DNA of 12,219 bases from Haloarcula sp. (GCA_028275075.1 JAQCNK010000360.1:1-12219); one strand, 5' to 3'. Shown: positions 1-7,148, counted from the stretch's first letter. Numbers and translations are program-made. Notes: generated by a model from the letters alone, not told the origin.

Positions 1-720
1 TCAGCGGAACCGAGAACAGCTTTCCTCGCCGACGGCAATCCGCAGGGTCCCCGCACGGCGCAGGCGTACCGTCTCCCCACAGGCAACCGTCGTCACCTCG
101 TCGCCGTCGGCGTACAGCGCGACGGTCGCATCGTCGCGTTCGATAGAGATCGAAAGCTCGTCAAGCGAGACCACCCAGTGGTCGGGGCTCGTCTGGAACG
201 GGCCGATGGGTGCGACCACACCGACCGATTTGGCAGGCACGAGCACCGGTCCGCCAATGCGTTGCGCGTAGCCCGGCGACCCGGCCGGCGTTGCCAGGCT
301 CACTCCGTCGGCCCGGAACTGTCCGACGCTGTCGGTGGTCGTCCTGACGGCGTACTCGGAGATGCGCGCCGCCTCCGCGGTGACCACCGTCACCTCGAAC
401 ACCGCTGTCACCGTGTCCGAACCAGCCGCAGAGACGGCAAACAGCGGGTGCCGCTCCGTGGCGGCCTCCGACAAGCCTGCAACCGCGGCCGGGACGGCAT
501 CGCGTGCCACGGAGCGGACGCCCCGACCGGCGGCGACAGGCACCACCAGCGGGTCGGCGTCTGCGGCCGCGATAGCCCGTACTGCAGGCTGGCCGACGGC
601 GACGACCCGCTCCGTCGTCGGGAGGTTGTCGACGGTCCCTTCTACGACGGCGGCCCCATCCTCACGAAGCCGGTCGGCCACCACAGGGTCTCCGACCACG
701 CCCACGGCGCTGTCACTCAT
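1..720 (-). CDS. NAD kinase-like protein lacking the GGDG motif (probable diverged paralogue)
   Basis: 239 residues, complete, from an ATG at 718-720 to a TGA at 1-3. The C-terminal half (about 95-239) has the layout of the ATP-NAD/AcoX kinase beta-sandwich: DGVSLATPAGSPGYA at 138-151 followed by GGPVLVPAKSVGVVAPIGPF (156-175), where NAD kinases have D-G-x3-x-T-P-T-G-S-x-A-Y, G-G-P and a T-P-I-x-P stretch. VALYADGD near 199-206 fits the late 'DGq' strand. Family knowledge: NAD kinases phosphorylate NAD to NADP and need an N-terminal GGDGT loop. Here the equivalent place reads VAVGQPAVRAI (40-50), so the Asp and the Gly pair are missing. The N-terminal domain is also short. The fold is likely NADK-like; catalytic activity is doubtful. 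It may bind a nucleotide as a sensor or act on another substrate. An A/T-rich promoter box lies about 25-31 bp upstream, so it is probably transcribed alone. Confidence 0.7.
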   Translation of the reverse strand: MSDSAVGVVGDPVVADRLREDGAAVVEGTVDNLPTTERVVAVGQPAVRAIAAADADPLVVPVAAGRGVRSVARDAVPAAVAGLSEAATERHPLFAVSAAGSDTVTAVFEVTVVTAEAARISEYAVRTTTDSVGQFRADGVSLATPAGSPGYAQRIGGPVLVPAKSVGVVAPIGPFQTSPDHWVVSLDELSISIERDDATVALYADGDEVTTVACGETVRLRRAGTLRIAVGEESCSRFR

Positions 721-744
721 TGGCTGAGGCTCTCCGCCGGTCGG

Positions 745-752
745 AAAAAAAG
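745..752 (-). promoter_or_regulatory. Candidate TATA box for the NAD-kinase-like gene
   Basis: A run of A on the plus strand (T run on the minus strand) at 745-751 lies in otherwise GC-rich DNA, 25-31 bp before the ATG at 720. This is the spacing expected of an archaeal TATA box serving a leaderless transcript. The same run could also serve rightward transcription. Inferred from composition and spacing only. Confidence 0.45.
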
Positions 753-787
753 TTGCCGCACTTCCGCTCCCGAGGAGCCGTTGAGAG

Positions 788-925
788 ATGCGGTTTCGGG
801 GTCACAGAACAGGCCGCTGCGGGTTCGTATACGGGTCGACACTGATAGCTATTCGCCGGGGTCTGGCGAGCCGAATTCTAGCAATCGTTCTGTACCTCGG
901 GTTCTACGGCAACAACAGTTCCTAG
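788..925 (+). CDS. Doubtful 45-residue small membrane-like ORF in the spacer
   Basis: ATG at 788 opens a 45-codon frame ending in TAG at 923-925, overlapping the stop of the convergent reductase gene by 2 bp. The product has a basic N-terminus (MRFRGHRTGR) and a hydrophobic stretch ILAIVLYLGFYG at about 30-41 that could span or dip into a membrane. A purine-rich GAGGAG lies about 10 bp before the ATG, and an A-rich run lies about 40 bp before it. Against it: the codons are not clearly GC-rich at third positions, unlike the real genes here, and I recognise no family. The remaining spacer at 721-787 holds only the promoter of the upstream gene. Confidence 0.2.
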   Translation: MRFRGHRTGRCGFVYGSTLIAIRRGLASRILAIVLYLGFYGNNSS

Positions 926-2157
926 CGATTCAGGCGGCGTTTGGCGAACTTCGCTAGCAGGGAGAGGTCTGAGAAGTGTGCCAACTCCAGAATTGCGCGC
1001 CGGTCGCCGCGGTTTATCTGTTCGAGTGTGTTGCTGTCGGTCCGCCGGAGGTCCTCCATCAGCTCGTCGTAGCGTTCGTTGGGGGCGAGATACAGCAGCT
1101 CTGTCATCATCAGCCGGGCGTTGTGCTTTGGCGCCACATCGCGGTGCCAGAGCTGATCGTACACCGAGAGGGTCTCGGCGTCCGTTTGCGGTTCGTCCGG
1201 AGTCAGCGCCGCGTCGACGGTCGCGGCGGCGGCACGGGCCGATTTCATCCCTTTGTGGATGCCCTCTCCCCAGAGCGGGTCGATTGTGGGGACGGTGTCA
1301 CCGATAGCCATGAACCGGTCGGTGCTCATCGACTGTGGCGGCTGGATATGTGCTGAGCCCCGGTGGGCCTGGGTCCCGTCGATTTTCTCGGCGTCGTCGA
1401 ATCGCGGGTCGGAGTCGAGCCAGTATTCGAGGTAGTCGTCGATACCCATCCCGTCTTTGGCGTACTTGTGGTGAGAGCCGTTCTGGATGTAACAGAGCCC
1501 GACTTTGGCCGTGTCTTCGCCGGTGTGGAAGATCCAAGAGTACCCGCCCGGAGCGAGATCGTGGTCCAGACGGAGCATCATCCCGTCCCGGAGGTCTGCG
1601 TAGTCGTCGTGGTTCACAGCTACGTTCTCGAACTCGTACTCGATGCCGATGGCTTGGTGTTCTCGTTCCAGATTGCAGACGTCCAGCTTCTTCGCCAATG
1701 GTGCGGCGGGGCCGGTGGCGTCGATAACGATGTCAGCGTACACCTCCTCGTCGCCGTCGTATCGGACGCCGACTATCTCGCCGTCGTCCATGATGGGCGC
1801 TGACACACGCGAATCGAAGCGGTACGTCGCGCCCTTCTCGCGGCTGTCTTCGACGAGGAAGCGTTTGAAATCAGCGAACTCTAGAACAGCACCGGTCTGC
1901 GTGCGGGTGTAATGGTCGTTGGGGGATTCCAGCACCACCTTGTCGGTGTACTGCATCACAACTTCGTCGGGGATGGCGAAAGCGGTCATCGCCGACGGGA
2001 ACGTACCGGCGGTGGACTTGTTGCTCTGACGTGGGAACTCCGCTTCGGGCTCCGTCTCGAGGACCAGCACGTCGTAGTTCCGCTCGGCTAGGTCGCGGGC
2101 GCACTGGCCGCCGGCGGGGCCAGCTCCGGCAATCACCACGTCAAAGCGGTCGCGCAT
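922..2157 (-). CDS. Geranylgeranyl reductase-family FAD flavoprotein
   Basis: 411 residues, ATG at 2155-2157, TAG at 922-924. It begins with a Rossmann dinucleotide fold, DVVIAGAGPAGGQCARDLAE (6-25), with the acidic strand end LVLE (31-34) for FAD ribose. IDATGP (145-150) is the second FAD signature. GGYSWIFHTGEDTAKVGL (204-221) matches the G-Y-x-W-x-F region of the GGR/FixC family, and MAIGDTVPTIDPLWGEGI (283-300) is its third FAD motif (GDAAG..P..GEGI), followed by HKGMKSARAAA. Family members saturate geranylgeranyl double bonds in archaeal lipids or isoprenoid quinones using FAD; others are generic flavin dehydrogenases. The loop after the first motif (NKSTAGTFP, 46-54) stands where GGRs often have a Cys-Gly pair, so digeranylgeranylglycerophospholipid reductase activity is not certain. 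It is divergent from an unknown protein with Asp-rich motifs at 2273. Confidence 0.75.
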   Translation of the reverse strand: MRDRFDVVIAGAGPAGGQCARDLAERNYDVLVLETEPEAEFPRQSNKSTAGTFPSAMTAFAIPDEVVMQYTDKVVLESPNDHYTRTQTGAVLEFADFKRFLVEDSREKGATYRFDSRVSAPIMDDGEIVGVRYDGDEEVYADIVIDATGPAAPLAKKLDVCNLEREHQAIGIEYEFENVAVNHDDYADLRDGMMLRLDHDLAPGGYSWIFHTGEDTAKVGLCYIQNGSHHKYAKDGMGIDDYLEYWLDSDPRFDDAEKIDGTQAHRGSAHIQPPQSMSTDRFMAIGDTVPTIDPLWGEGIHKGMKSARAAAATVDAALTPDEPQTDAETLSVYDQLWHRDVAPKHNARLMMTELLYLAPNERYDELMEDLRRTDSNTLEQINRGDRRAILELAHFSDLSLLAKFAKRRLNR

Positions 2158-2190
2158 GCGTTAACCCAACGACGTGGCCGTAATCAAGCT

Positions 2191-2200
2191 TGCTTTATTG
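2191..2200. promoter_or_regulatory. Shared A/T-rich box between divergent genes
   Basis: The CTTTATT at 2193-2199 is the only clear TATA-like box in the 115-bp divergent spacer 2158-2272. Read leftward (AATAAAG) it is 36-42 bp before the reductase ATG, giving a short leader. Read rightward it would start transcription near 2220, with a leader of roughly 50 nt before the ATG at 2273. The two genes may therefore be co-regulated from one small region. Inference from composition and spacing. Confidence 0.4.
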
Positions 2201-2272
2201 CCTGCCGGCTCCGCCTCTCGAAAGGGTAAAGAAGCCGCCAGTCACAGCAGTGTTCATACTGGGTCACGACAG

Positions 2273-3469
2273 ATGGTTCTGAAAAAAGGTGCAGCTGCCC
2301 TCGCAAACAGACGCAGGCTGCCGACGGCCCTCCGAGCAGTACTTGGCTACTATGCCGACACAGGCGTATTCGACTACGGGAGCCTCTCGCTCAAATCCGA
2401 GATCGACGACCGCACCGAACAGATGCTCGATGACGTTTACGACCGCATCGAGGACGCGCTGACCGAGGAGTTCGGCCGCCCCGTAGAGTTTAGCTATGAC
2501 ACGAAACTCATCCTTCCCGCGCGGTTGACGCTGGGCTACATCTACCGCGCGGCGCGCAAAGAGGCCGATAGCGATCCGGTCGGCGAGGACATCGCGACCG
2601 GTGTTCCACCTGTCGAGGATACCGCTATCAACGGCGAGTGCCCGACGCTCACCCCCAGAGAGCGGGTTGTCCGCGCCGAGCAGATGACTCGCCTCTCGAT
2701 CGAAGCGCTGGTCGACGGCGACATGCGCGACGCCATCAACGACGCCGAATTCGAGGATTTCGAGGTGGAGTTCGAGGCGGGCGAGGATGGCCAACACGAG
2801 CCCTGGAGCCCGAGCGAGGGCGACCGCCGTCGGGTCGCCGAAGTCGCACAGGCGACCCTACAGTCCCATCTCGATGGCTTGCTCGAGGACCTGCCCGACT
2901 CGGTCGGTGAAGCCTACCAGTGGGCAGTCGACTACAGCGAGGCGCATCAGGACCGCGACGACTACTTTCGCGGCCTGATGGCGGATGCGAACGCGGGCGA
3001 TACGCAGGCCAGCGCGGCTATCCGCCAAGAGTACAAATTCGCCGACTACGACGAGCCACCGGCCACCTTATCAAGCGCCGAGCAGGAGCTCCCCTATAGC
3101 AAGACCCAGTACGCCCGTGTGGGGGTTATCTACGACGGGATGTTGGATCTGTACCGGCTCGCGGGTCTCGATATCGATGCCGATTTCGCGAAAGCCATTG
3201 TGCTGGCCATCATCGGCGCCCAGATCTGGCTCGACGACGTGGACGACTACGCCGACGACCATCAGGAGGGGCAGTTGACGCCTGTAACTGCTGAATACCT
3301 GCTCCGACCCGATGACCGCGCCGCCTACGCACACGTCGTCGACATCACTGAGCAGTATCTAGATCTGGCAAAAGCGCACGCGACGGCCGCCGATTCACCG
3401 CTTACGGGTATCGCCGTCGAGTACATCTACCGGTCGGGCGAGCCAGACGTGTTACCCGGGCATCGCTGA
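2273..3469 (+). CDS. Uncharacterised acidic haloarchaeal protein with two Asp-rich motifs
   Basis: 398 residues from the ATG at 2273 to a TGA at 3467-3469. An in-frame GTG at 2174 would add 33 residues, but that stretch is basic, low-quality and overlaps the promoter box, so I prefer the ATG. No signal peptide and no clear membrane helix. The sequence is mostly helical and very acidic, especially about 150-180. Two motifs stand out: LDDVYDR (52-58) and IWLDDVDDYADDHQEGQL (318-335), the latter containing D-x3-D-x3-D-x3-G (D321, D325, D329, G333). Class I isoprenoid synthases (squalene/phytoene synthases, and the YtpB/DUF2600 terpene synthases as I remember them) carry paired motifs of this kind that bind Mg-diphosphate. 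The neighbour is a GGR-family isoprenoid reductase, divergent by 115 bp. I do not recognise the family and assign no function; the isoprenoid link is a hypothesis. Its last 43 bp overlap the convergent phosphoesterase. Confidence 0.8.
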   Translation: MVLKKGAAALANRRRLPTALRAVLGYYADTGVFDYGSLSLKSEIDDRTEQMLDDVYDRIEDALTEEFGRPVEFSYDTKLILPARLTLGYIYRAARKEADSDPVGEDIATGVPPVEDTAINGECPTLTPRERVVRAEQMTRLSIEALVDGDMRDAINDAEFEDFEVEFEAGEDGQHEPWSPSEGDRRRVAEVAQATLQSHLDGLLEDLPDSVGEAYQWAVDYSEAHQDRDDYFRGLMADANAGDTQASAAIRQEYKFADYDEPPATLSSAEQELPYSKTQYARVGVIYDGMLDLYRLAGLDIDADFAKAIVLAIIGAQIWLDDVDDYADDHQEGQLTPVTAEYLLRPDDRAAYAHVVDITEQYLDLAKAHATAADSPLTGIAVEYIYRSGEPDVLPGHR

Positions 3470-4791
3470 TTCTCGGCGGCGTCGGATACCCCACCGCTGA
3501 CGACCGCGCTGTCCGGCAACTCGGTGTCGGGTGTCCGGCCGAGCGTCAGTAGCCGTTCGGTGAGGGTGAGTTCTTCGGGGCTTGGGCTGGGCTTCTGTAT
3601 TGCTTGGTACTCGACGGCGACCCCCTCAGGTGTCCCCGAAATTCGCACGGTGCAGAGCTGATACGAAGGGTAAAACACCGGCGGCAGCAAACCGATGATA
3701 CCGTCGCGGCGGTGGAGGCGCTTGAGCCACGTTCCGGTGTTGACCAGTAGCCCACCCGCTAGCTCCCGCATCGCCGGACGGTGTGTGTGACCGTAGCAGT
3801 AGATTGCGGTCTCGGGCTCCGCGGCGAATATCTCTTTGGCGGCCTCCTTGTAGGCCGCTTCGGTGTCGACGGTGAGGTCCGTCTCGAAGACGCCAAAGCG
3901 GTTGATCGTCTGTCTGATGTCACGTCTGAGGAAATAGAGGGGAATTCCGACCAGCAACAGGATCCCCGCGATGGCGACGTTGACCGAAAGCAGGACCCAG
4001 ACAGCGGTCCCGGCAGTGCCGAACTGGTCGAGAAATGCAGCGGTGGCGCTGACCGGCGTTGTCCAGATACCGAGTAGATCGAGCCCGGCGACGATGGCCA
4101 GGACGGCGCTGACGTTGAACAGCAACAGGAAGGGCACCAGCGCGTACCGGAGCACGGGGTTCATCTCGCGGTAGAAGTACTTCGAGATGAGCCAGACCGG
4201 CATCCGCTCGGTCGGGGTCACCGCCTGTACGTCTTTCAGCCAGTTATACCGGCCGCGGTCGGAGAGCTGGCCCGCCCGGCTGGTGATCAGCGTGTTGTAA
4301 TAGTAGCCAAGCGGCGTCGCGTTCGGGTCGCCCCACTCGGTGATGCGGTTGTTGGGGTCGTGCTGATGCCCGTGTTCGAAGTGGATTACCCGGTCACCGA
4401 CCGCTCGGGTGAGCGATTGGGTCTGTACGAGGTCGACGTTGTACGCCGCAAAGCGGTCGACGTACTCCTCGTAGGCCGCCAGTTCGTGATCGTGATTGCC
4501 CGGCAGGAGCGTGATATCGATAGTTTCACCGGTCGACCGGAGCTGGTCGAACAGCTCCGGATAGGCCTCGACGAGCGCGTCAAATTTTTCGAGTCCATCG
4601 ACTGTGGTGAACTCCCACAGCCCGAATGCGTCGCCGTTGACAACGAGTTCGGCGTTCTCGTCGGTTGCTTCGAGGCGGGACAAGAAACCGAGCAACTCGT
4701 CGAGAAACCCGACCTCCTCAAGTTGCTCGTCGCCGCCGATATGGAGGTCGCTGATGACGTAGTAGACGCGGTCGTCACTCGCATCGTCCAT
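3427..4791 (-). CDS. Membrane-anchored calcineurin-like metallophosphoesterase
   Basis: 454 residues from an ATG at 4789-4791 to a TAG at 3427-3429. A TTG at 4812 would add seven residues and is less likely. All metal-binding blocks of the dinuclear metallophosphoesterase fold are visible: SDLHIGG (14-20), NGDAFG (52-57), PGNHDHE (97-103), HFEHGHQHDP (137-146) and YGHTHRP (333-339), followed by VNTGTW (350-355). The set resembles LpxH-like and Ser/Thr phosphatase-like enzymes; the true substrate (nucleotide, lipid or protein phosphate) cannot be read from sequence. Between the fourth and fifth blocks lie two hydrophobic helices (about 216-243 and 263-288), each well over 20 residues, then LRRD. 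They form a likely membrane hairpin, so both catalytic halves sit on one side, probably cytoplasmic by the flanking Arg. The C-terminal tail (about 400-454) is unstructured and its end overlaps the convergent gene. It is downstream of phr on the same strand with a 102-bp gap. Confidence 0.85.
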   Translation of the reverse strand: MDDASDDRVYYVISDLHIGGDEQLEEVGFLDELLGFLSRLEATDENAELVVNGDAFGLWEFTTVDGLEKFDALVEAYPELFDQLRSTGETIDITLLPGNHDHELAAYEEYVDRFAAYNVDLVQTQSLTRAVGDRVIHFEHGHQHDPNNRITEWGDPNATPLGYYYNTLITSRAGQLSDRGRYNWLKDVQAVTPTERMPVWLISKYFYREMNPVLRYALVPFLLLFNVSAVLAIVAGLDLLGIWTTPVSATAAFLDQFGTAGTAVWVLLSVNVAIAGILLLVGIPLYFLRRDIRQTINRFGVFETDLTVDTEAAYKEAAKEIFAAEPETAIYCYGHTHRPAMRELAGGLLVNTGTWLKRLHRRDGIIGLLPPVFYPSYQLCTVRISGTPEGVAVEYQAIQKPSPSPEELTLTERLLTLGRTPDTELPDSAVVSGGVSDAAENQRCPGNTSGSPDR

Positions 4792-4859
4792 TGCGCTGGA
4801 TTGGTCGGTCAACGGTAATGACCTTTGGGGGTGCCTACCCGTAGCGTTCCACTCTCATC

Positions 4860-4873
4860 TGCCGATTTCGGCA
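4860..4873. repeat. 14-bp inverted repeat upstream of the phosphoesterase
   Basis: TGCCGA-TT-TCGGCA is perfectly palindromic, 21 bp past the phr stop and about 69 bp before the phosphoesterase ATG. A CAGATCTG palindrome (4883-4890) sits beside it. The 2-nt centre is too tight for a good RNA hairpin, so a dimeric-protein operator is the more natural reading if it is functional. No T-run follows it. Short palindromes are common in GC-rich DNA, so significance is uncertain. Confidence 0.3.
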
Positions 4874-4893
4874 CCGGAAAACCAGATCTGTGA

Positions 4894-6264
4894 CTACCGC
4901 TTTCCCAACGCGGTCTCGAAGACCCGCTGTGCCCGCTCGTAGGCTTCGTTCCGGTCGACAATAGGGGCTGGATATTCGGGCGCGAGTGCCGTCCGTTCGT
5001 CGTCCGGCAGCGTCGGCCAGTCGACGAGTGTCTCTGGGTCGATGCCACGGAGTTCCGGTACGTACTCGGTCACGTAGTCGGCGCCATCGTCGTACTTGCT
5101 CATCTGGGCGACAGGGTCGAAGATACGCACGTCGACGGAGTCGGTCCCGGTGGAGGCGGTCCACTGCCAGTTGGCGGCGTTGTTCGCGGGGTCGTGGTCG
5201 ATCAGTTGGTCCTGGAAGTAGGCCACCCCCTCGCGCCAGTCGATCAAGAGGTGTTTCGTGAGGAAGGAGGCGACGTTCTGGCGCGGACGGTTGTGGAGGT
5301 ATCCCTCCGCGTTCAGTTGGCGCATCCCGGCGTCGATGAGCGGGTAGCCGGTTTCGCCGCGTTTCCAGGCCTCGAACATCTCGGGGTCGTTCTCCCAGGC
5401 GATGGCCTCGGGGAAGGTCGTGTAGTTTGTCTTCGGGAGCGAGGGGTGGTGATAGAGGAGATTGTAGTTCTGCTCGCGCCAGGAGAGCTCATAGCGGTAC
5501 TTCTCGACGTTACGCCGGGCGGCACCATCCACGGCGTCGTACCGCTCGGTGGCGTCGGCCCACAGCTCCCGAATCCCGATCATTCCAGCTGCGAGATACG
5601 GGGACATGCGGGAGACAGCGTTCTCGGGCCGGTGTACGGCCGTCCGCATGTCGTCGCGCGTGTCGCTGTAGGTCTCGATGCCGTCGGCCAGAAAACGCTC
5701 CCACCGCTCGCGGGCAGCAGCATAGCCTGTGGCCGGCAGGTCGATATCGGCCGAAACCTCGGGGATCTCCTGTCGGTCCGACACGTCGGCCAGCCCGTCG
5801 GCTTCGGGCGTCGGTGCGGGCGCAGGCTTCTCACGTGTCTGCCAGTCGTCGTAGAACCGGCTGTGGTTCTCGTAGCGCGGCGCAAGCGTCGCAGGGTCGA
5901 CGAGTACGAGATCGGTGACGGCCTCGGTTGGGACAGCGTCCTCGACCGCCCGCTGGCGCTCCCGACGAACTGGCCGGTAGTGCTCGTTGAAGTAAACGCG
6001 GTCGGCACCGTGTTCGTCGGCGACGGCGGGGAGGACTGTCGCCGGGTCGCCCGTGCGAACCAGCAGGTCGCTGCCGCACTTGCGATACTGTGACCGCAGT
6101 GCGCGAAGGCCACTCGTCCAGAAGGCCCACTGTCGGTCGCCGACCGCTTTGCGGACGGTGGGGTCTACGACGAAGACAGGGAGGACAGTGTCGCTGGCCG
6201 CGGCAGCCGCGAGGCCGCAGTTGTCGTGTAGTCGGAGGTCCCGTTGGTGCCAGAAGAGATGCAT
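4894..6264 (-). CDS. phr: Photolyase/cryptochrome family flavoprotein
   Basis: 456 residues, ATG at 6262-6264, TAG at 4894-4896; full family length. The N-terminal antenna domain starts MHLFWHQRDLRLHDN; the C-terminal FAD domain runs from about 215. Visible blocks: SRMSPYLAAGMIGIREL (218-234), ELSWREQNYNLLYHHPSL (259-276), GYPLIDAGMRQL (306-317), LHNRPRQNVASFLTKHLLID (323-342), DWREG (342-346), NNAANWQWTASTGTD (361-375) and RIFDP (380-384). Class I photolyases use reduced FAD and blue light to split cyclobutane pyrimidine dimers. By alignment with E. coli PhrB from memory, the dimer-contacting Glu and Trp (E259, W262) and Asn (N325) are kept, but the Met four residues after that Asn is Gln (Q329), and WREFY is WREQN. 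It may be the haloarchaeal Phr1-type paralogue, a cryptochrome or a (6-4)-like enzyme rather than the main CPD photolyase. The start lies 20 bp after the korB stop, so co-transcription with korAB is likely. Confidence 0.88.
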   Translation of the reverse strand: MHLFWHQRDLRLHDNCGLAAAAASDTVLPVFVVDPTVRKAVGDRQWAFWTSGLRALRSQYRKCGSDLLVRTGDPATVLPAVADEHGADRVYFNEHYRPVRRERQRAVEDAVPTEAVTDLVLVDPATLAPRYENHSRFYDDWQTREKPAPAPTPEADGLADVSDRQEIPEVSADIDLPATGYAAARERWERFLADGIETYSDTRDDMRTAVHRPENAVSRMSPYLAAGMIGIRELWADATERYDAVDGAARRNVEKYRYELSWREQNYNLLYHHPSLPKTNYTTFPEAIAWENDPEMFEAWKRGETGYPLIDAGMRQLNAEGYLHNRPRQNVASFLTKHLLIDWREGVAYFQDQLIDHDPANNAANWQWTASTGTDSVDVRIFDPVAQMSKYDDGADYVTEYVPELRGIDPETLVDWPTLPDDERTALAPEYPAPIVDRNEAYERAQRVFETALGKR

Positions 6265-6284
6265 ACTGAACCGCGAGAGTAGGG

Positions 6285-7148
6285 CTAGTAGAATTCCCGA
6301 ACCAGATCCATAGCGCCTTCGGGGGCGCCGTCGGGGATCTCGGCCATGGAGCCCTCGATGCCCTCGCGCTCCTCGAAGGGAACCGAGTTCTCGTCTTGGT
6401 AGAGGACGCCCATGTACTCTTTGTCGCTCTCCAAAATCTTGTCTTTGGCCTGGTCGCGATCGAAGCGGTCGTGGTCGGTCTCGTTCAGGTCCTCGATGGA
6501 GTCACGGAAGTAGTCGTACGTGTCGACGTCGTTGAACGTAACACACGGCGAATAGACGTTGACGAAGCCGAAACCGTCGTGCTCGATGGCTTCCTGAACG
6601 ATCTCGGCGTGGCGCTGGGAGTTCGAGGAGAACGTCTGTGCGATGAACGTCGCCCCGGAGGCCAGCGCGAGGGCCTTGGGGTTGACCGGTGGCTGGTTCG
6701 GGCCGTCGGGGGTCGTCGCGGTTTCGAAGTCCTCTCGCGAGGTTGGCGAGGCCTGTCCCTTGGTGAGGCCGTAGATTCGGTTGTCCATGACGACGTAGCT
6801 CATATCGACGTTCCGGCGGACAGCGTGGATGAAGTGGCCGGCACCGATGGAGTAGCCGTCACCGTCGCCACCCGACACCATCACTTCGAGGTCGGGGTTG
6901 GCCATCTTGACACCGATACCGACCGGTAGGGCGCGGCCGTGGACGCCATGCAGCGCGTAGCTGTGCATATACGTCCCGATCTTTCCCGAGCAGCCGATCC
7001 CCGCAACAATAAACGTGTTGTCAGGATCGTTGCCGGTCTCGGCTAGGGCTTTCATCATGCCGTTCATCGTCCCGAAGTCGCCGCAGCCGGGACACCACGT
7101 CGGTTGCTTGTCGGACTTGAAGTCCGTGAATCGGATATCTGAGCTCAT
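6285..7148 (-). CDS. korB: 2-oxoacid:ferredoxin oxidoreductase, beta subunit (probably KorB)
   Basis: 287 residues, ATG at 7146-7148, TAG at 6285-6287. This is the thiamine-diphosphate and iron-sulfur subunit of the enzyme that oxidatively decarboxylates a 2-oxoacid to acyl-CoA and passes electrons to ferredoxin. CPGCGDFG (19-26) and GIGCSGKIG (50-58) supply Cys19, Cys22 and Cys53, and YSPC (199-202) supplies Cys202, which together can hold one 4Fe-4S cluster. The TPP/Mg motif is GGDGDGYSIG (93-102) with MDNRIYGLTKGQ (121-132) completing it. Its size, and the alpha subunit of 591 residues, match the haloarchaeal 2-oxoglutarate enzyme as I remember it rather than the longer pyruvate pair, but the substrate is not fixed by sequence alone. 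The ATG overlaps the korA stop by 4 bp (ATGA), a sign of coupled translation. Confidence 0.92.
   Translation of the reverse strand: MSSDIRFTDFKSDKQPTWCPGCGDFGTMNGMMKALAETGNDPDNTFIVAGIGCSGKIGTYMHSYALHGVHGRALPVGIGVKMANPDLEVMVSGGDGDGYSIGAGHFIHAVRRNVDMSYVVMDNRIYGLTKGQASPTSREDFETATTPDGPNQPPVNPKALALASGATFIAQTFSSNSQRHAEIVQEAIEHDGFGFVNVYSPCVTFNDVDTYDYFRDSIEDLNETDHDRFDRDQAKDKILESDKEYMGVLYQDENSVPFEEREGIEGSMAEIPDGAPEGAMDLVREFY

Noticed and set aside
178..957. 259-codon plus-strand frame antisense to the NAD-kinase-like gene
   Set aside because: Arg/His/Cys-rich shadow of a GC-rich gene with no domain; it also crosses the spacer and the end of the next gene.
2159..2171. Short inverted repeat CGTT-AACCC-AACG before the reductase gene
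   Set aside because: Arms of only 4 bp; expected by chance.
2174..2272. GTG start adding 33 residues to the unknown Asp-rich protein
   Set aside because: The extension contains the TATA-like box, is basic unlike the rest, and the ATG at 2273 opens a sensible haloarchaeal N-terminus.
4792..4812. TTG start for the metallophosphoesterase
   Set aside because: TTG is rare as a start here, and an ATG seven codons later sits close to the first metal motif, as expected.
5194..6093. 299-codon plus-strand frame inside the photolyase gene
   Set aside because: Antisense shadow; the photolyase motifs on the minus strand are unmistakable over the whole interval.
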